Positions 23,715 to 32,446 of a stretch of DNA of 48,095 nt are shown piece after piece. The DNA lies in the NCBI GenBank assembly GCA_002309155.1, contig DBXB01000079.1, forward strand, positions 2,506 through 50,600, given 5' to 3'. A program made the translations under genes and the position numbers. Numbering within the stretch: the first letter of the stretch is position 1; every line of letters starts with the position of its first letter. The DNA comes from Bacteroidales bacterium UBA1223 (GTDB lineage Bacteria > Bacteroidota > Bacteroidia > Bacteroidales > P3). The notes below the pieces were generated by a model, which worked only from the letters and a program-made list of their open reading frames with translations, had not been told where the DNA came from and searched no databases.

Positions 23715-24653
23715 TTAGTCAACCAACTCCTTCTCGATGAGATAAGTGTTACGTGTAGAGGAATTGCGGCATACCAGTTCGCCGATGAAACCAGCGAGGA
23801 AAAGCATGGTTCCGAACACCAGGAAGAGCATCGAGAGATAGAACCAGACGCTGTTGGTCAACGCTATCCTGCCACAGAGACGCAGAGCGCACACTATCAC
23901 CAGAGCCACAAAACCCATCAAAAACGACAGCGACCCGATGAGTCCGAAGAAATGCATGGGCTGTTTGCCGAACTTAGACATAAACATGATGGACATCAGA
24001 TCCAGATATCCGTTCACAAAACGGTTAAGACCGAACTTGGTTACACCGAACTCGCGTTTGCGATGCTGAACAACTTTTTCTCCAATCTTGCTGAAACCCG
24101 CCCATTTTGCTATCACGGGAATATAACGGTGCATCTCGCCATAGACCTCAATTGACTTAACCACATCGAGACGGTAGGCTTTCAGACCGCAGTTGAAGTC
24201 GTGAAGCTTTATTCCCGACATCTTGCGTGTGGTCCAGTTGAAGAACTTCGATGGTATGTTCTTTGCCAACTTTGAGTCATAGCGTTTCTTTTTCCAACCC
24301 GACACCAAGTCGTAACCATCCTCTTTTATCATGCGATACAGCTCGGGGACCTCATCAGGGCTGTCCTGCAGGTCGGCGTCCATGGTAATCACAACATCAC
24401 CCGTGGCATGGGCAAATCCCACATTGAGGGCTGCCGATTTGCCGTAATTGCGACGGAATTTGACGCCTTTGTAGCAGGGGTTTTTCTGACGCAGTTCTTC
24501 TATCACTTTCCATGAATTGTCCTTGCTGCCATCGTCGACCATTATCACTTCGTAACTGAATCCATGTTCCTTCATCACACGGTCAATCCATTCAGCAAGA
24601 TGCGGAAGCGATTCATCCTCGTTAAAGAGCGGTACAACAATACTGATATCCAT
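23715..24653 (-). CDS. Family 2 glycosyltransferase, polyprenyl-phosphate sugar synthase type
   Basis: A 312-residue DPM1/ArnC/GtrB-like enzyme that loads a sugar from a nucleotide donor onto polyprenyl phosphate at the inner membrane. The GT-A domain shows ISIVVPLFNEDESL, IMVDDGSKDNS, KFRRNYGKSAALNVGFAHA and the metal-binding DADLQDSP. Two C-terminal membrane helices (about 229-258 and 268-293) follow, as in GtrB. The gene lies 11 bp after the DUF4199 gene and 1 bp before the HAD phosphatase, forming a small operon. Confidence 0.93.
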   Translation of the reverse strand: MDISIVVPLFNEDESLPHLAEWIDRVMKEHGFSYEVIMVDDGSKDNSWKVIEELRQKNPCYKGVKFRRNYGKSAALNVGFAHATGDVVITMDADLQDSPDEVPELYRMIKEDGYDLVSGWKKKRYDSKLAKNIPSKFFNWTTRKMSGIKLHDFNCGLKAYRLDVVKSIEVYGEMHRYIPVIAKWAGFSKIGEKVVQHRKREFGVTKFGLNRFVNGYLDLMSIMFMSKFGKQPMHFFGLIGSLSFLMGFVALVIVCALRLCGRIALTNSVWFYLSMLFLVFGTMLFLAGFIGELVCRNSSTRNTYLIEKELVD

Positions 24654-24664
24654 AACTATTTGAT

Positions 24665-25225
24665 TTATTTATTTTTGTTTGATTTTGTAATCGGTATATT
24701 CTTTTCTGTGCGGAATACCAGAGCGGCGACAAAGGCTGTCATTATCGACATCACCGCAGTACGGAAAGTTCCGATAAAAGCCCATGTGTGCAACTTGTAT
24801 GTCCTCATCACACTGATAGTCTCTGCCTTCATCTCTTCGGAAGCCGAACCGTTCTGCTCACCAAGAATGAAATGCTCAAGACAACGGGTGGCAAAACCTT
24901 TGTCAACGACACCACCGTAGAAAAGCAGGAAAACGCCGTAGGTGACAGCGGCAACTATGCCCAACCCCAAACCGAAAAGCATCAATTCCTTGAAGAAAAC
25001 CTTCTTCTCAGGCAATCGTGACCGATAGCGGTAGGCGAAAAAGAGAGTTGACACCAGCAACGCTATGTCTGTCACGTAGTTTTCGGGTGCATAGATGGGA
25101 TAATAGAGTAACTTACAGACAAGCACAGCCACCGACAACACCAGTCCGGTAAGTGCGCCGTCACGTAGATAAGCCAAACGGTAATTGCCGTATATATCTG
25201 ATTTATATCGCCTTAAGAATCTCAC
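24665..25225 (-). CDS. DUF4199 family membrane protein
   Basis: A 186-residue protein with four predicted membrane helices (about 22-42, 52-66, 81-106 and 150-172). The LRDGALTGLVLSVAVLVCKLL opening, the central FFKELMLFGLGLGIVAAVTYG and a charged loop with ETISVMRTYK match DUF4199, a Bacteroidota family of unknown function. I recall it next to DPM1-like glycosyltransferases elsewhere, as here. A -7 element (25245-25252) lies about 20 bp upstream of the ATG, giving a very short leader. Confidence 0.8.
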   Translation of the reverse strand: MRFLRRYKSDIYGNYRLAYLRDGALTGLVLSVAVLVCKLLYYPIYAPENYVTDIALLVSTLFFAYRYRSRLPEKKVFFKELMLFGLGLGIVAAVTYGVFLLFYGGVVDKGFATRCLEHFILGEQNGSASEEMKAETISVMRTYKLHTWAFIGTFRTAVMSIMTAFVAALVFRTEKNIPITKSNKNK

Positions 25226-25244
25226 TACTATATTTAAAACTTTG

Positions 25245-25252
25245 CAAATTTA
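25245..25252 (-). promoter_or_regulatory. Bacteroidota -7 element for the DUF4199-GT2-HAD operon
   Basis: The minus strand reads TAAATTTG, an exact TAnnTTTG match, inside AT-rich sequence 20 bp before the DUF4199 ATG. No clear -33 TTTG was seen. The predicted start leaves a leader of only about 13 nt. Confidence 0.5.
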
Positions 25253-25298
25253 CGAAAAAAAATTCTTTTTATAATAATAACTCAAGTATCAGGAGATA

Positions 25299-25400
25299 AA
25301 TAAGGAGTTAAGGGGAGTTAAGGGACAATACATTTTTTGTGACCCGTGTGCTGTGGCTGGCGAGCTTGATGAGCCAACTGTGACCATACCCACATCAACT
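25299..25400. repeat. E and F repeat remnants upstream of galE
   Basis: Plus strand: GGAGTTAAGGGGAGTTAAGG (25301-25320, E type) followed by GACAATACATTTTTTG, then GTGACCCGTGTGCTGTGGC (F type) and GATGAGCCAACTGTGACC, which has a diverged twin (AATGAGCCAATTGTAACTG) at about 42941. The remaining gap to galE (25401-25483) is AT-rich and shows no recognisable promoter. Confidence 0.7.
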
Positions 25401-25483
25401 AAATCAAAGTAGTTTTTAACAAAATAAATCTCGCTAAATAATAAAATATAGCGTACAACGTTAAGTAAGAAAATCATTTTATA

Positions 25484-26503
25484 ATGAGCAAGATATTGGT
25501 TACCGGCGGTGCCGGATTTATAGGTTCCCACACTATTGTGGAACTCCTTAACGAAGGTCACGAAGTGGTGGTTGTCGACAATTTGTGCAACTCATCGTTG
25601 GAGTCGCTGTCACGAGTGGAGAAAATCACCGGCAAAAAGGTGACATTCTATAAAGCGGACATACGCGACAAGAAAGCTCTTGAAGATGTACTAGCCAAGC
25701 ATCACTGCAATGCCTGCATTCACTTTGCCGGACTCAAAGCGGTAGGCGAATCGGTAGAGAAACCATGGGAATACTATGAGAATAACATCAGTGGCACTTT
25801 GATTCTCCTCGATGTGCTACGCAACAACGGTTGCAAGAACATCATCTTCAGCTCATCGGCAACAGTATACGGCAACCCCGCTCAGATTCCCATTACTGAG
25901 GAATGTCCCAAAGGCGAATGCACTAACCCCTATGGCTGGACAAAATCGATGCTGGAACAGGTGATGATGGATATCCAACATGCTGACCCAGAGTGGAACA
26001 TAGTATTGCTGCGATACTTCAACCCCATAGGAGCCCATCCCAGCGGCATGATTGGCGAAGACCCCAACGGAATACCCAACAACCTGATGCCATATATCAC
26101 ACAGGTCGCTATTGGCAAACGGGCGGAACTCGGTGTGTTCGGCAACGACTACGACACCCCTGACGGCACCGGTGTGAGGGACTTCATCCATGTGGTGGAT
26201 CTGGCGCGTGGACATGTTAGCGCTCTGCAAGCTATTGAACGCAAATGCGGACTGGCGGTATACAACCTTGGTACCGGTCACGGCTACAGCGTGCTCGACG
26301 TGGTGAAAGCCTTCATCCGTGTGAACGGTGTAGATATCCCCTACTCTATCAAACCCCGTCGTGCAGGCGACATCGCCACCTGCTACAGCGACCCGTCGAA
26401 GGCAGAACGCGAGCTGGGATGGAAAGCCCGCTACGGTCTTGACGAAATGTGCAGGGACAGCTGGAACTGGCAGAAAAACAATCCTAACGGCTTTGCAAAA
26501 TAA
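25484..26503 (+). CDS. galE: UDP-glucose 4-epimerase
   Basis: It interconverts UDP-glucose and UDP-galactose with bound NAD in the cytoplasm, feeding galactose use and envelope sugar synthesis. The 339-residue protein opens with the Rossmann motif VTGGAGFIGSH, has VDNLCNSS, the HFAGLKAVGES segment, the catalytic serine in FSSSATVYG and the YxxxK pair Y150/K154 in NPYGWTK. LRYFNPIGAHPSG and the C-terminal WKARYGLDEMCRD are typical of GalE. It is followed after 11 bp by a thioredoxin-fold gene. Confidence 0.97.
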   Translation: MSKILVTGGAGFIGSHTIVELLNEGHEVVVVDNLCNSSLESLSRVEKITGKKVTFYKADIRDKKALEDVLAKHHCNACIHFAGLKAVGESVEKPWEYYENNISGTLILLDVLRNNGCKNIIFSSSATVYGNPAQIPITEECPKGECTNPYGWTKSMLEQVMMDIQHADPEWNIVLLRYFNPIGAHPSGMIGEDPNGIPNNLMPYITQVAIGKRAELGVFGNDYDTPDGTGVRDFIHVVDLARGHVSALQAIERKCGLAVYNLGTGHGYSVLDVVKAFIRVNGVDIPYSIKPRRAGDIATCYSDPSKAERELGWKARYGLDEMCRDSWNWQKNNPNGFAK

Positions 26504-26514
26504 TCACTATAACA

Positions 26515-26988
26515 ATGAAAAAGACTATCCTCGCTTTGATATTCCTCGCCATGGCGACCTTTGCCATGGGGCAGGAACAATATTATAACGAAAAACTTGA
26601 CGGCATGGCGCAGATCAAAGGTGCCGTGGAACTTGCCAAACAGTCAAATCGCTATGTGCTGTGTCAAGTAGGTGGCAACTGGTGTCCGTGGTGCATCCGC
26701 TTCGCAAAATTCGCCACAACCGACAGCGTGGTGGCGCCTCTGCTGTCGAAAAATTTCGTTTATGTCCATATCAATTACTCGAAGGAGAATAAAAACGCCA
26801 AAGCTATGAAATACCTGGGTAATCCCGCACGCTTCGGATTCCCGGTATTTGTGGTGCTCGATGAGAATGGCACCCCCCTCCACATCCAAGAGTCGGCATC
26901 GCTCGAAGAGGGAAAGGGATATAACCGCAAGAAAGTTGTCAACTTCCTCTCACTATGGACCAAGGAGTCTGTTACAACACTAAAATAG
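26515..26988 (+). CDS. Exported thioredoxin-family protein with CPWC motif
   Basis: A 157-residue protein with a signal peptide (KKTILALIFLAMATFAMG, cleaved near residue 19) and a thioredoxin fold. The redox motif is WCPWC (C57, C60), preceded by YVLCQVGGN, where C50 is an extra cysteine. The cis-proline region is GFPVFVVLDENG. It resembles thioredoxin_7/DUF255-type periplasmic proteins; the partner is unknown. It lies 11 bp after galE and is probably co-transcribed, ending at the strong terminator at 27121-27154. Confidence 0.87.
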   Translation: MKKTILALIFLAMATFAMGQEQYYNEKLDGMAQIKGAVELAKQSNRYVLCQVGGNWCPWCIRFAKFATTDSVVAPLLSKNFVYVHINYSKENKNAKAMKYLGNPARFGFPVFVVLDENGTPLHIQESASLEEGKGYNRKKVVNFLSLWTKESVTTLK

Positions 26989-27009
26989 CAACGTTAATAA
27001 ATATATAAT

Positions 27010-27092
27010 CTATGGGAAGTTTAAATAAGTTATAGAACAAATGTGCCAGCCGGTGCTATTGTCCCTTAACTTCCCTTAACTCCTTTATCATC
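27010..27092. repeat. E-type repeat after the thioredoxin-fold gene
   Basis: The unit GGGAAGTTTAAATAAGTTAT is followed by ACAAATGTGCCAGCCGGTGC and then TATTGTCCCTTAACTTCCC, the same order as in the 10940-11040 copy (ACAAATCTGCCTGCCGGTGC, TATTGTCCCTTAACTCCCC). The arms are partly self-complementary. Confidence 0.8.
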
Positions 27093-27120
27093 ATTTTACC
27101 TTATTATTTTACTTTTACTT

Positions 27121-27154
27121 AAAACCCCACACCGAGTCGTCAGTGTGGGGTTTT
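27121..27154. terminator. Bidirectional factor-independent terminator
   Basis: AAAACCCCACAC (27121-27132) and GTGTGGGGTTTT (27143-27154) form a perfect 12-bp stem with a 10-nt loop. A-run and T-run flanks serve both strands, between the convergent thioredoxin-fold gene and the ypfJ-type gene. Confidence 0.92.
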
Positions 27155-27173
27155 AAATTCAGCCGAACATGCG

Positions 27174-28025
27174 TCAGAGTGAATTGTAAGGCACATCAAA
27201 TGTGTTGCCCTTACTCATGTCACCCGTGGTAAGTCCTTTCTTAAGCCATTTCATACGCTGGGCAGATGTGCCGTGAGTGAAAGACTCTGGCGTGACTGTG
27301 CCTCGAGCGTTTTTCTGCAGATAGTCGTCGCCAATCTTCTGAGCCGCATTGATGGCTTCCTCCAAGTCGCCGTCTTCCAGCGATCCAAACATCTGGTTCT
27401 CGTAATAGCCCCAAATGCCGGCATAGAAATCAGCGAGAAGTTCGAGACGGACACTGATCTGGTTTTTCTCTTTCTCGGAGACTCGCGACATCTGACTGTG
27501 CGCCTCGCCCAGTATTCCCAGCTCGTTCTCTACATGGTGACCCACCTCATGGGCAATGACATAGGCATAGGCAAAATCGCCACCTGCGCCCAACGACTGT
27601 GGCATCTCGTTGAAGAAATCCAAGTCAAGGTAGACACAACGGTCTGCGGAACAGTAGAAGGGTCCCATCGACGAGCTGGCACTGCCACAACCACTCTGCA
27701 CACCACCGTGGAACAAAACCAACTTGGGTGGCTGATATGTGCGTCCCATCTTCTTAAATTGAGCGGACCACACGTCTTCGGTACTGGCAAGAATCTGCTC
27801 GGCGAAGACCTTAAACTGTTCTTCCTGTTCTGTAGGGGTATAGTCGGAAGTCAGATTTCCCTGACTGCCAAGTTGCTGCAATACCTCGGAGGGGTTACCA
27901 CCCATAAAAAGGGCTATAAGTCCTGCTACTATCAAGCCTCCGATGCCAAGTCCGGCGACTTTACCGCCACCCGAACTGCGACGGTCTTCTACATTACTAC
28001 TTCTTCGTCTTCCTGAAAGATCCAT
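27174..28025 (-). CDS. ypfJ: Neutral zinc metallopeptidase, YpfJ family
   Basis: A 283-residue membrane-anchored protein of PF04228. The N-terminus is basic and polar (LSGRRRSSNVEDRRSS), followed by one membrane helix (about 23-42). The catalytic region holds FCSADRCVYLDLDFFNEM and the zinc motif AHEVGHHVEN (HExxH), with the downstream LELLADFYAGIWGYY ligand helix. The C-terminal FTHGTSAQRMKWLKKGL is characteristic. The peptidase activity is inferred from the motif; physiological targets are unknown. It is the last gene of a minus-strand run and ends next to the bidirectional terminator. Confidence 0.93.
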   Translation of the reverse strand: MDLSGRRRSSNVEDRRSSGGGKVAGLGIGGLIVAGLIALFMGGNPSEVLQQLGSQGNLTSDYTPTEQEEQFKVFAEQILASTEDVWSAQFKKMGRTYQPPKLVLFHGGVQSGCGSASSSMGPFYCSADRCVYLDLDFFNEMPQSLGAGGDFAYAYVIAHEVGHHVENELGILGEAHSQMSRVSEKEKNQISVRLELLADFYAGIWGYYENQMFGSLEDGDLEEAINAAQKIGDDYLQKNARGTVTPESFTHGTSAQRMKWLKKGLTTGDMSKGNTFDVPYNSL

Positions 28026-28036
28026 GGGATAAAGGT

Positions 28037-28076
28037 TTAAAGAATTGAAAATTGAGAATTGAAAATTGAATCAAGG
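28037..28076. repeat. D-type repeat between prmA and ypfJ gene
   Basis: Plus strand AAAGAATTGAAAATTGAGAA-type units (three copies of GAATTGAAAATTGA). On the coding strand it begins inside the prmA stop region, where TGATTCAATTTTCAATTC follows the last codon, so the repeat provides or abuts the prmA TGA. Confidence 0.8.
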
Positions 28077-28916
28077 TTTTTGAAACTGGAGGGCGGCCCA
28101 GTCGTTGCGGGTTCTCCGATTGATTAGGTTCAAGCCCAGAGACGAGCATTTTGACGAAAGAGCCTCTATATCGTGCTCATAGAAACCGCTGAGCATCAGC
28201 ATGGCGCCGGGTCGCATAACTCTGATATATGCTTCCATATCATGCAACAAGATATTGCGGTTGATGTTGGCAAGAACCACATCGTATGTCGTCTCGCCCG
28301 TCAGCAGACTGGCATCACCCAGTTTGGGGGCGACATCAACATTGTTCCGTTCGAAATTCTCAACGGCATTACGATAAGCCCATTCGTCGACATCGACGGC
28401 AACGACAGGTTTGGCACCTTTCTTAGCGGCGAGGATGGCAAGGACACCTGTCCCGCTACCCATATCAAGCACCGACTTACCGAAGAGATCCAGTTCCTCG
28501 AGAAATGTCAGCATGAGATAAGTGGTGGCATGGTGCGCCGTACCGAACGACATCTTGGGTTCGATAACTATGTCGTACTTCACATCATCGCGTTTGGGAT
28601 GGAACGGAGCCCGCACCCAGCAGAAATCGCCGACCAAGACGGCCTGGTGCTGTTTCTCCCACTCTTCGTTATAGTCTTTGTCGACCATCTGTGCGACCTC
28701 ATAGCGACAATCCAATGTGCCATCGAGCTGAAGCAGTTCATCGATGCACTGTTTCAAATAACTCTCGTCATACTGATTGGTGGGGACATACGCCTTCAAT
28801 CCGTCGGAGGTCTCGTCAAAACTGTCGTACGGTCCTTCGTCACCCAGACTATAAATCAGCATGTCGCGGAATGGGTCAAGTTTGGATAGGTGTAAGGTTA
28901 CTTCGGTATATTGCAT
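28071..28916 (-). CDS. prmA: Ribosomal protein L11 methyltransferase
   Basis: It transfers methyl groups from SAM to ribosomal protein L11. The 281-residue protein has an N-terminal substrate-recognition domain (about 1-95) and a Rossmann methyltransferase domain. The linker motif EPKMSFGTAHHATT, SAM motif I LDMGSGTGVLAILAAKKGA, acidic VDVDEWA and the NPPY-like ANINRNIL are all as expected for PrmA. Length fits the Bacteroidota form (about 280). It lies 28 bp after truA. Confidence 0.95.
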   Translation of the reverse strand: MQYTEVTLHLSKLDPFRDMLIYSLGDEGPYDSFDETSDGLKAYVPTNQYDESYLKQCIDELLQLDGTLDCRYEVAQMVDKDYNEEWEKQHQAVLVGDFCWVRAPFHPKRDDVKYDIVIEPKMSFGTAHHATTYLMLTFLEELDLFGKSVLDMGSGTGVLAILAAKKGAKPVVAVDVDEWAYRNAVENFERNNVDVAPKLGDASLLTGETTYDVVLANINRNILLHDMEAYIRVMRPGAMLMLSGFYEHDIEALSSKCSSLGLNLINRRTRNDWAALQFQKP

Positions 28917-28918
28917 GG

Positions 28919-28962
28919 GAAGGGTTGAAAAGGGTTAAAAGGTTTTAAGGGTTGAAAGGGGG
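28919..28962. repeat. C-type repeat at the truA/prmA junction
   Basis: Plus strand AAGGGTTGAAAAGGGTTAAA followed by AGGTTTTAAGGGTTGAAAGG. It is similar to the C block upstream of folE (40815-40855). It covers the 28-bp gap between truA and prmA and the last codons of truA. Confidence 0.75.
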
Positions 28963-29703
28963 TATTTTATATTTTTCCCAGTCGTAAGCGACATTGGTGA
29001 GGAATAAACCTTGCGCCGGCATGCTGACACCTGCGGCGCAACGGTTCTTTTGTTCCACGATGGCTCTGAGACCCTCGATATCGAGTTTGCCTCTGCCTAC
29101 ATCCAACAGGGTGCCTGTCACCGACCTCACCATATTCCTCAGGAACCGGTTCGCCTTGATTGTGAAGACGAGCATCTCCCCCTGTCGGTCCCACCGAGCC
29201 TCATGGAGTTGACAGATATTGGTCTTATTGTCGGTATGTAGCTTGGCGAAACTGGTAAAGTCGTCATATTCCATCAACACCTTGGCAGCCACATTCATTG
29301 CGTCAATGTCGGAATTGAAGAATATACGGCAATACTGTCCCTGGCAGAAAGGAAGCTTGGATGTCGACACATAATACTGATAGGTGCGACTGACCGCCGA
29401 AAAGCGGGCATGGAACGACTGAGAGACCTGAAAGATGTCAAAGATGCGTATGTCGGCGGGGAGGTAATTGTTTATCTTGAATACGAAGTTGGAATCTAAC
29501 TCACTCTGAAAATCAAAATGGGCATAGAAGTCGGAAGCATGAACGCCACTGTCGGTACGACCACAGCCCACAACGGCGACAGGGGTGCGCAACAGGGTGG
29601 TCAGAGCCTCCTCGAGGGTGTCCTGAACTGTTGGCAATCCCGGCTGACTCTGCCAGCCACAATAGGCGGTGCCGTTATATGCTAGATGTATGACGTATCT
29701 CAT
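28945..29703 (-). CDS. truA: tRNA pseudouridine synthase A
   Basis: It converts uridines 38-40 of tRNA anticodon stems to pseudouridine. From the ATG at 29703 (a longer frame to 29769 would overlap the upstream lipoprotein gene) the protein has 252 residues. It starts MRYVIHLAYNGTAYCGWQSQ, and the catalytic aspartate is D51 in GCGRTDSGVHA. FHARFSAVSRTYQYYVS and the C-terminal FLRNMVRSVTGTLLDVGRG are family motifs. The last residues PFNP and the TAA stop are written in a C-type repeat (CCTTTCAACCCTTAAAACC), showing repeat encroachment on the gene end. Confidence 0.96.
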   Translation of the reverse strand: MRYVIHLAYNGTAYCGWQSQPGLPTVQDTLEEALTTLLRTPVAVVGCGRTDSGVHASDFYAHFDFQSELDSNFVFKINNYLPADIRIFDIFQVSQSFHARFSAVSRTYQYYVSTSKLPFCQGQYCRIFFNSDIDAMNVAAKVLMEYDDFTSFAKLHTDNKTNICQLHEARWDRQGEMLVFTIKANRFLRNMVRSVTGTLLDVGRGKLDIEGLRAIVEQKNRCAAGVSMPAQGLFLTNVAYDWEKYKIPPFNP

Positions 29704-29713
29704 GGCAATAGTG

Positions 29714-30955
29714 TCAATATTCTTCAGCCGGAATAGGCAGAATCTGCTTTCGCATCTCGTCGATAACAATCATGCTATAGAGTTTCTGCGAGGTGTCGGA
29801 ATAGAGTTCCTTGTTATTGGCGTAGTTCTCCTTCTGATAGTTCAACGCCCTGTCGAAGAGATTGTTGGAGATATCCTTCTTAAGTTCATCGAGAGTCATA
29901 GTGCCACTCTTGTATTTCTCCAGTTCCTTCGGTGTTAGATATCTAGAGATTTTATTAAAACTGGCGTCGTCGAGCTGACAAGTGACAGAGTCGAAGTGCG
30001 TCTCCAGTTCCGGCAGGTTGACCCATCCCGTTATCGTTGTCTCGAGCAGATTTATTTTCTTCTTGGTCTTATCGGTGTAGTAGCCCAGATAAGCATGACA
30101 CGGGTCGACGAAGATAATAGGCTGCAAACCCACCTTTCTCATAATGGAAGAGAAGAAGACGCAGGCGTCGATACAGTTTGCCTGACGGTTCTTGTAGACA
30201 TCGTCGAAGAAGCGTATGTACTGCGAGTTGGTCTTACGGGAACCATTGGAAGTGCATGAGATTGACGAATAGGCAAGTCCACGGTTGAGGGCGTAATACC
30301 ATATGCCTCGCATCTGAGTATCGGTCTTTTTCTCCGTTTTAGCACCATCAAAAATAGTCACTATACCCTGTTTGAGGATTTCGGAAAGGATGCCGTCGAT
30401 TTTGGGATGATCCTCGTTGACGTAGGCGGCGAAGAGCCAGCGGTAGTCCCTGAGTTCGCCATTGGTGTCGAGCAACGACATAAGGCATTCGTTCACAGGT
30501 CTGAAATTGAGATGGATGTTCTTGACATCAATCTCTTCGTCATTGATATAGCAGGTGAATGTGAGGTCGATATGACCTTGATGACGGAGACGGTACAAAC
30601 TCTCATACTTCCATTTAATGACAGGCTCGAAAGTGTAACGTTCCCCTTTCTTACGTAAAGTCTCTTGGGTGATGCTCACGTAATTGAGCAACGTGGAGTC
30701 GGCGACAATCCTCAACACGGCGTTGTTCTGCGGAGCGGTAACGCTGACGGTGAACATTGGTGGATTGTCGACACCTCGATAGTTTGCCAACGCCAGCACC
30801 ATGGAAGGGTATAGCACATTGTCGAAACCAGCGTCGTACACAGCCTCAAAGTCAACAGTCTTGGGGTCGATGGTACGCTGCGTCACGGTGGTGCATCCTG
30901 ACAATGAGACCGAACCGGCGATGATTAGAATTATATATCTTAGACGGTGATTCAT
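29714..30955 (-). CDS. Lipoprotein with transglutaminase-like Cys-His domain
   Basis: A 413-residue protein of no family I can name. The signal ends in the lipobox LSGC, lipidated at C21, so it is probably anchored to the outer or inner membrane. The N-terminal half (about 60-190) is beta-rich. Residues 250-310 resemble the transglutaminase core: C261 in NRQANCIDACVFFSSIMRKV, then H287 in DPCHAYLGYY, then a possible third residue E305 in NLLETT. If the triad is real it may be a peptidase or amidase on the cell envelope. It sits 3 bp after the NSS transporter and 10 bp before truA, so co-transcription is likely. Confidence 0.72.
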   Translation of the reverse strand: MNHRLRYIILIIAGSVSLSGCTTVTQRTIDPKTVDFEAVYDAGFDNVLYPSMVLALANYRGVDNPPMFTVSVTAPQNNAVLRIVADSTLLNYVSITQETLRKKGERYTFEPVIKWKYESLYRLRHQGHIDLTFTCYINDEEIDVKNIHLNFRPVNECLMSLLDTNGELRDYRWLFAAYVNEDHPKIDGILSEILKQGIVTIFDGAKTEKKTDTQMRGIWYYALNRGLAYSSISCTSNGSRKTNSQYIRFFDDVYKNRQANCIDACVFFSSIMRKVGLQPIIFVDPCHAYLGYYTDKTKKKINLLETTITGWVNLPELETHFDSVTCQLDDASFNKISRYLTPKELEKYKSGTMTLDELKKDISNNLFDRALNYQKENYANNKELYSDTSQKLYSMIVIDEMRKQILPIPAEEY

Positions 30956-30957
30956 AA

Positions 30958-32316
30958 TCAGTTAATAATTCCAGCTATCAGCACCATGAGCAATGCCACA
31001 GGAGCGACAAAGCGGGCCAAGAAATAGTAGAAGACTTTGAAATAACCTATCTTGACGGTACCGTGATTGGAGAGTTCGTCGATGATGTCTTCTTTCTTCA
31101 TAAACCATCCGAAGAAAATAATCGTCATCAGAGCACAAACAGGTGGCAAGATGGTTCCCGTCAGTTTGTCGAGCAGGTCGAACAACTGCATTTCGCCAAT
31201 TTTCGCTCCACTCCAGATGCCATCGCCGAAAGAGAACGAGGCGGCGACAGCCAGCAACACCACCGATGCCGACATAATGACTGCCGACGCAGTACGTCCC
31301 ACCTTCTCACTCGAAAGCCACTGGGTCAACGCCTCGAGCAAAGAGATGGCAGAAGTCAACGCCGCCAGAGCAAGCAAAAGGAAGAAAACTATAGAGAAGA
31401 CTCTTCCAACGGCACCCAACGAATTGAAGACCATGGGTAATACCTGATATACCAGTCCGGGGCCACCGGTAGGATCCTGACCGCAGGCAAAGACAGCAGG
31501 GAAAATGGCGACACCTGAAAGAACGGCGATGGCAAAGTCGCACACGGTAATCCAGACCGACGTCTTCAGTATATTGTCATCGACAGGCAGATAGGAGCCA
31601 TAAACAATCATAACACCCATACCCACCGACAGCGAGAAGAGCGCCTGTCCCAATGCCGCAAGGATTCCCTCGCCAGTCAGTTTGGTGAAATCAGGCTGGA
31701 AAAGATAGGCGACACCTTTTGAAGCTCCTTCAAGAGTGAGCGAGCGGACGCACAATACAAGAAGTAGCACTACAAGTATGGGCATCAACAGCTTAGATAC
31801 TCTTTCTATGCCTTTCTCTACACCGCCGACGATGACACAGGTGGTAAGAACAAGGAACAAACCAATGAAAATGACCGGACGCAACGCAGAGGAGGCGAAC
31901 TCGCTGAAATGCTGACCGAAATCGCCATCGGCAATACCGGCCAGGGTTCCCGTAAGAGACTCCCAGAAATAATTTGTTGTCCAACCTGAGATGACAAGGT
32001 AGATTGCCAATATCAGGAAGCAGGTTATAAGTCCCGCCAAGCCCACGAACTTCCATCCAGGACGGTGTGGCATCAACTTAGGATAAGCTTTCATCGGGTC
32101 TTCACCAGTACGACGGCCGATAACGAATTCACTCATCATCAGTATCATTCCGATAAAAAACACAAAGCATATATAAACCAGCAGGAAGGCACCGCCTCCA
32201 TATTTGCCACATATATATGGGAAACGCCAAATGTTTCCGAGTCCTACGGCAGAACCAGCCGCCGCCATAATCGCTCCAAAAGAGCTACTGAATCCTTCAC
32301 CTGTTTTTGTAGACAT
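30958..32316 (-). CDS. Sodium-dependent transporter, NSS/SNF family
   Basis: A 452-residue LeuT-type symporter for amino acids or related solutes. The signature GSAVGLGNIWRFPYICGKYGG in helix 1 carries the unwound sodium/substrate site, and helix 6 contains FFSL-like ALFSLSVGMGVMIVYGSY. Eleven to twelve membrane helices fill the rest. The ATG at 32316 is used; the frame extends upstream to 32367, but those 17 residues (EHINISTYQQLN) are a translated B repeat. The substrate cannot be read from sequence. The next gene starts 2 bases after its stop. Confidence 0.94.
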   Translation of the reverse strand: MSTKTGEGFSSSFGAIMAAAGSAVGLGNIWRFPYICGKYGGGAFLLVYICFVFFIGMILMMSEFVIGRRTGEDPMKAYPKLMPHRPGWKFVGLAGLITCFLILAIYLVISGWTTNYFWESLTGTLAGIADGDFGQHFSEFASSALRPVIFIGLFLVLTTCVIVGGVEKGIERVSKLLMPILVVLLLVLCVRSLTLEGASKGVAYLFQPDFTKLTGEGILAALGQALFSLSVGMGVMIVYGSYLPVDDNILKTSVWITVCDFAIAVLSGVAIFPAVFACGQDPTGGPGLVYQVLPMVFNSLGAVGRVFSIVFFLLLALAALTSAISLLEALTQWLSSEKVGRTASAVIMSASVVLLAVAASFSFGDGIWSGAKIGEMQLFDLLDKLTGTILPPVCALMTIIFFGWFMKKEDIIDELSNHGTVKIGYFKVFYYFLARFVAPVALLMVLIAGIIN

Positions 32317-32328
32317 TTCTCTATTTAA

Positions 32329-32446
32329 TTGTTGATACGTTGATATGTTGATATGTTCGCTCGTCAAGCTGACTCGCTACATTTAATCTATACTGCGGTG
32401 CTCGCAGGCTATGCCACGCGGGGTCAATCGGATACGTAGATATGTT
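32329..32446. repeat. B array and R remnant between ruvC and the NSS transporter
   Basis: From 32330 to 32356 three B units (GTTGATAC, GTTGATAT, GTTGATAT) lie 14 bases upstream of the NSS start; on the coding strand they read CAACATAT. From about 32394 to 32420, GCGGTGCTCGCAGGCTATGC resembles the R unit. The remainder is unique. Confidence 0.75.

Noticed and set aside
29704..29769. N-terminal extension of truA
   Set aside because: It would overlap the upstream lipoprotein gene by about 55 bp, and the conserved TruA start MRYVIHLAYNG begins at 29703.
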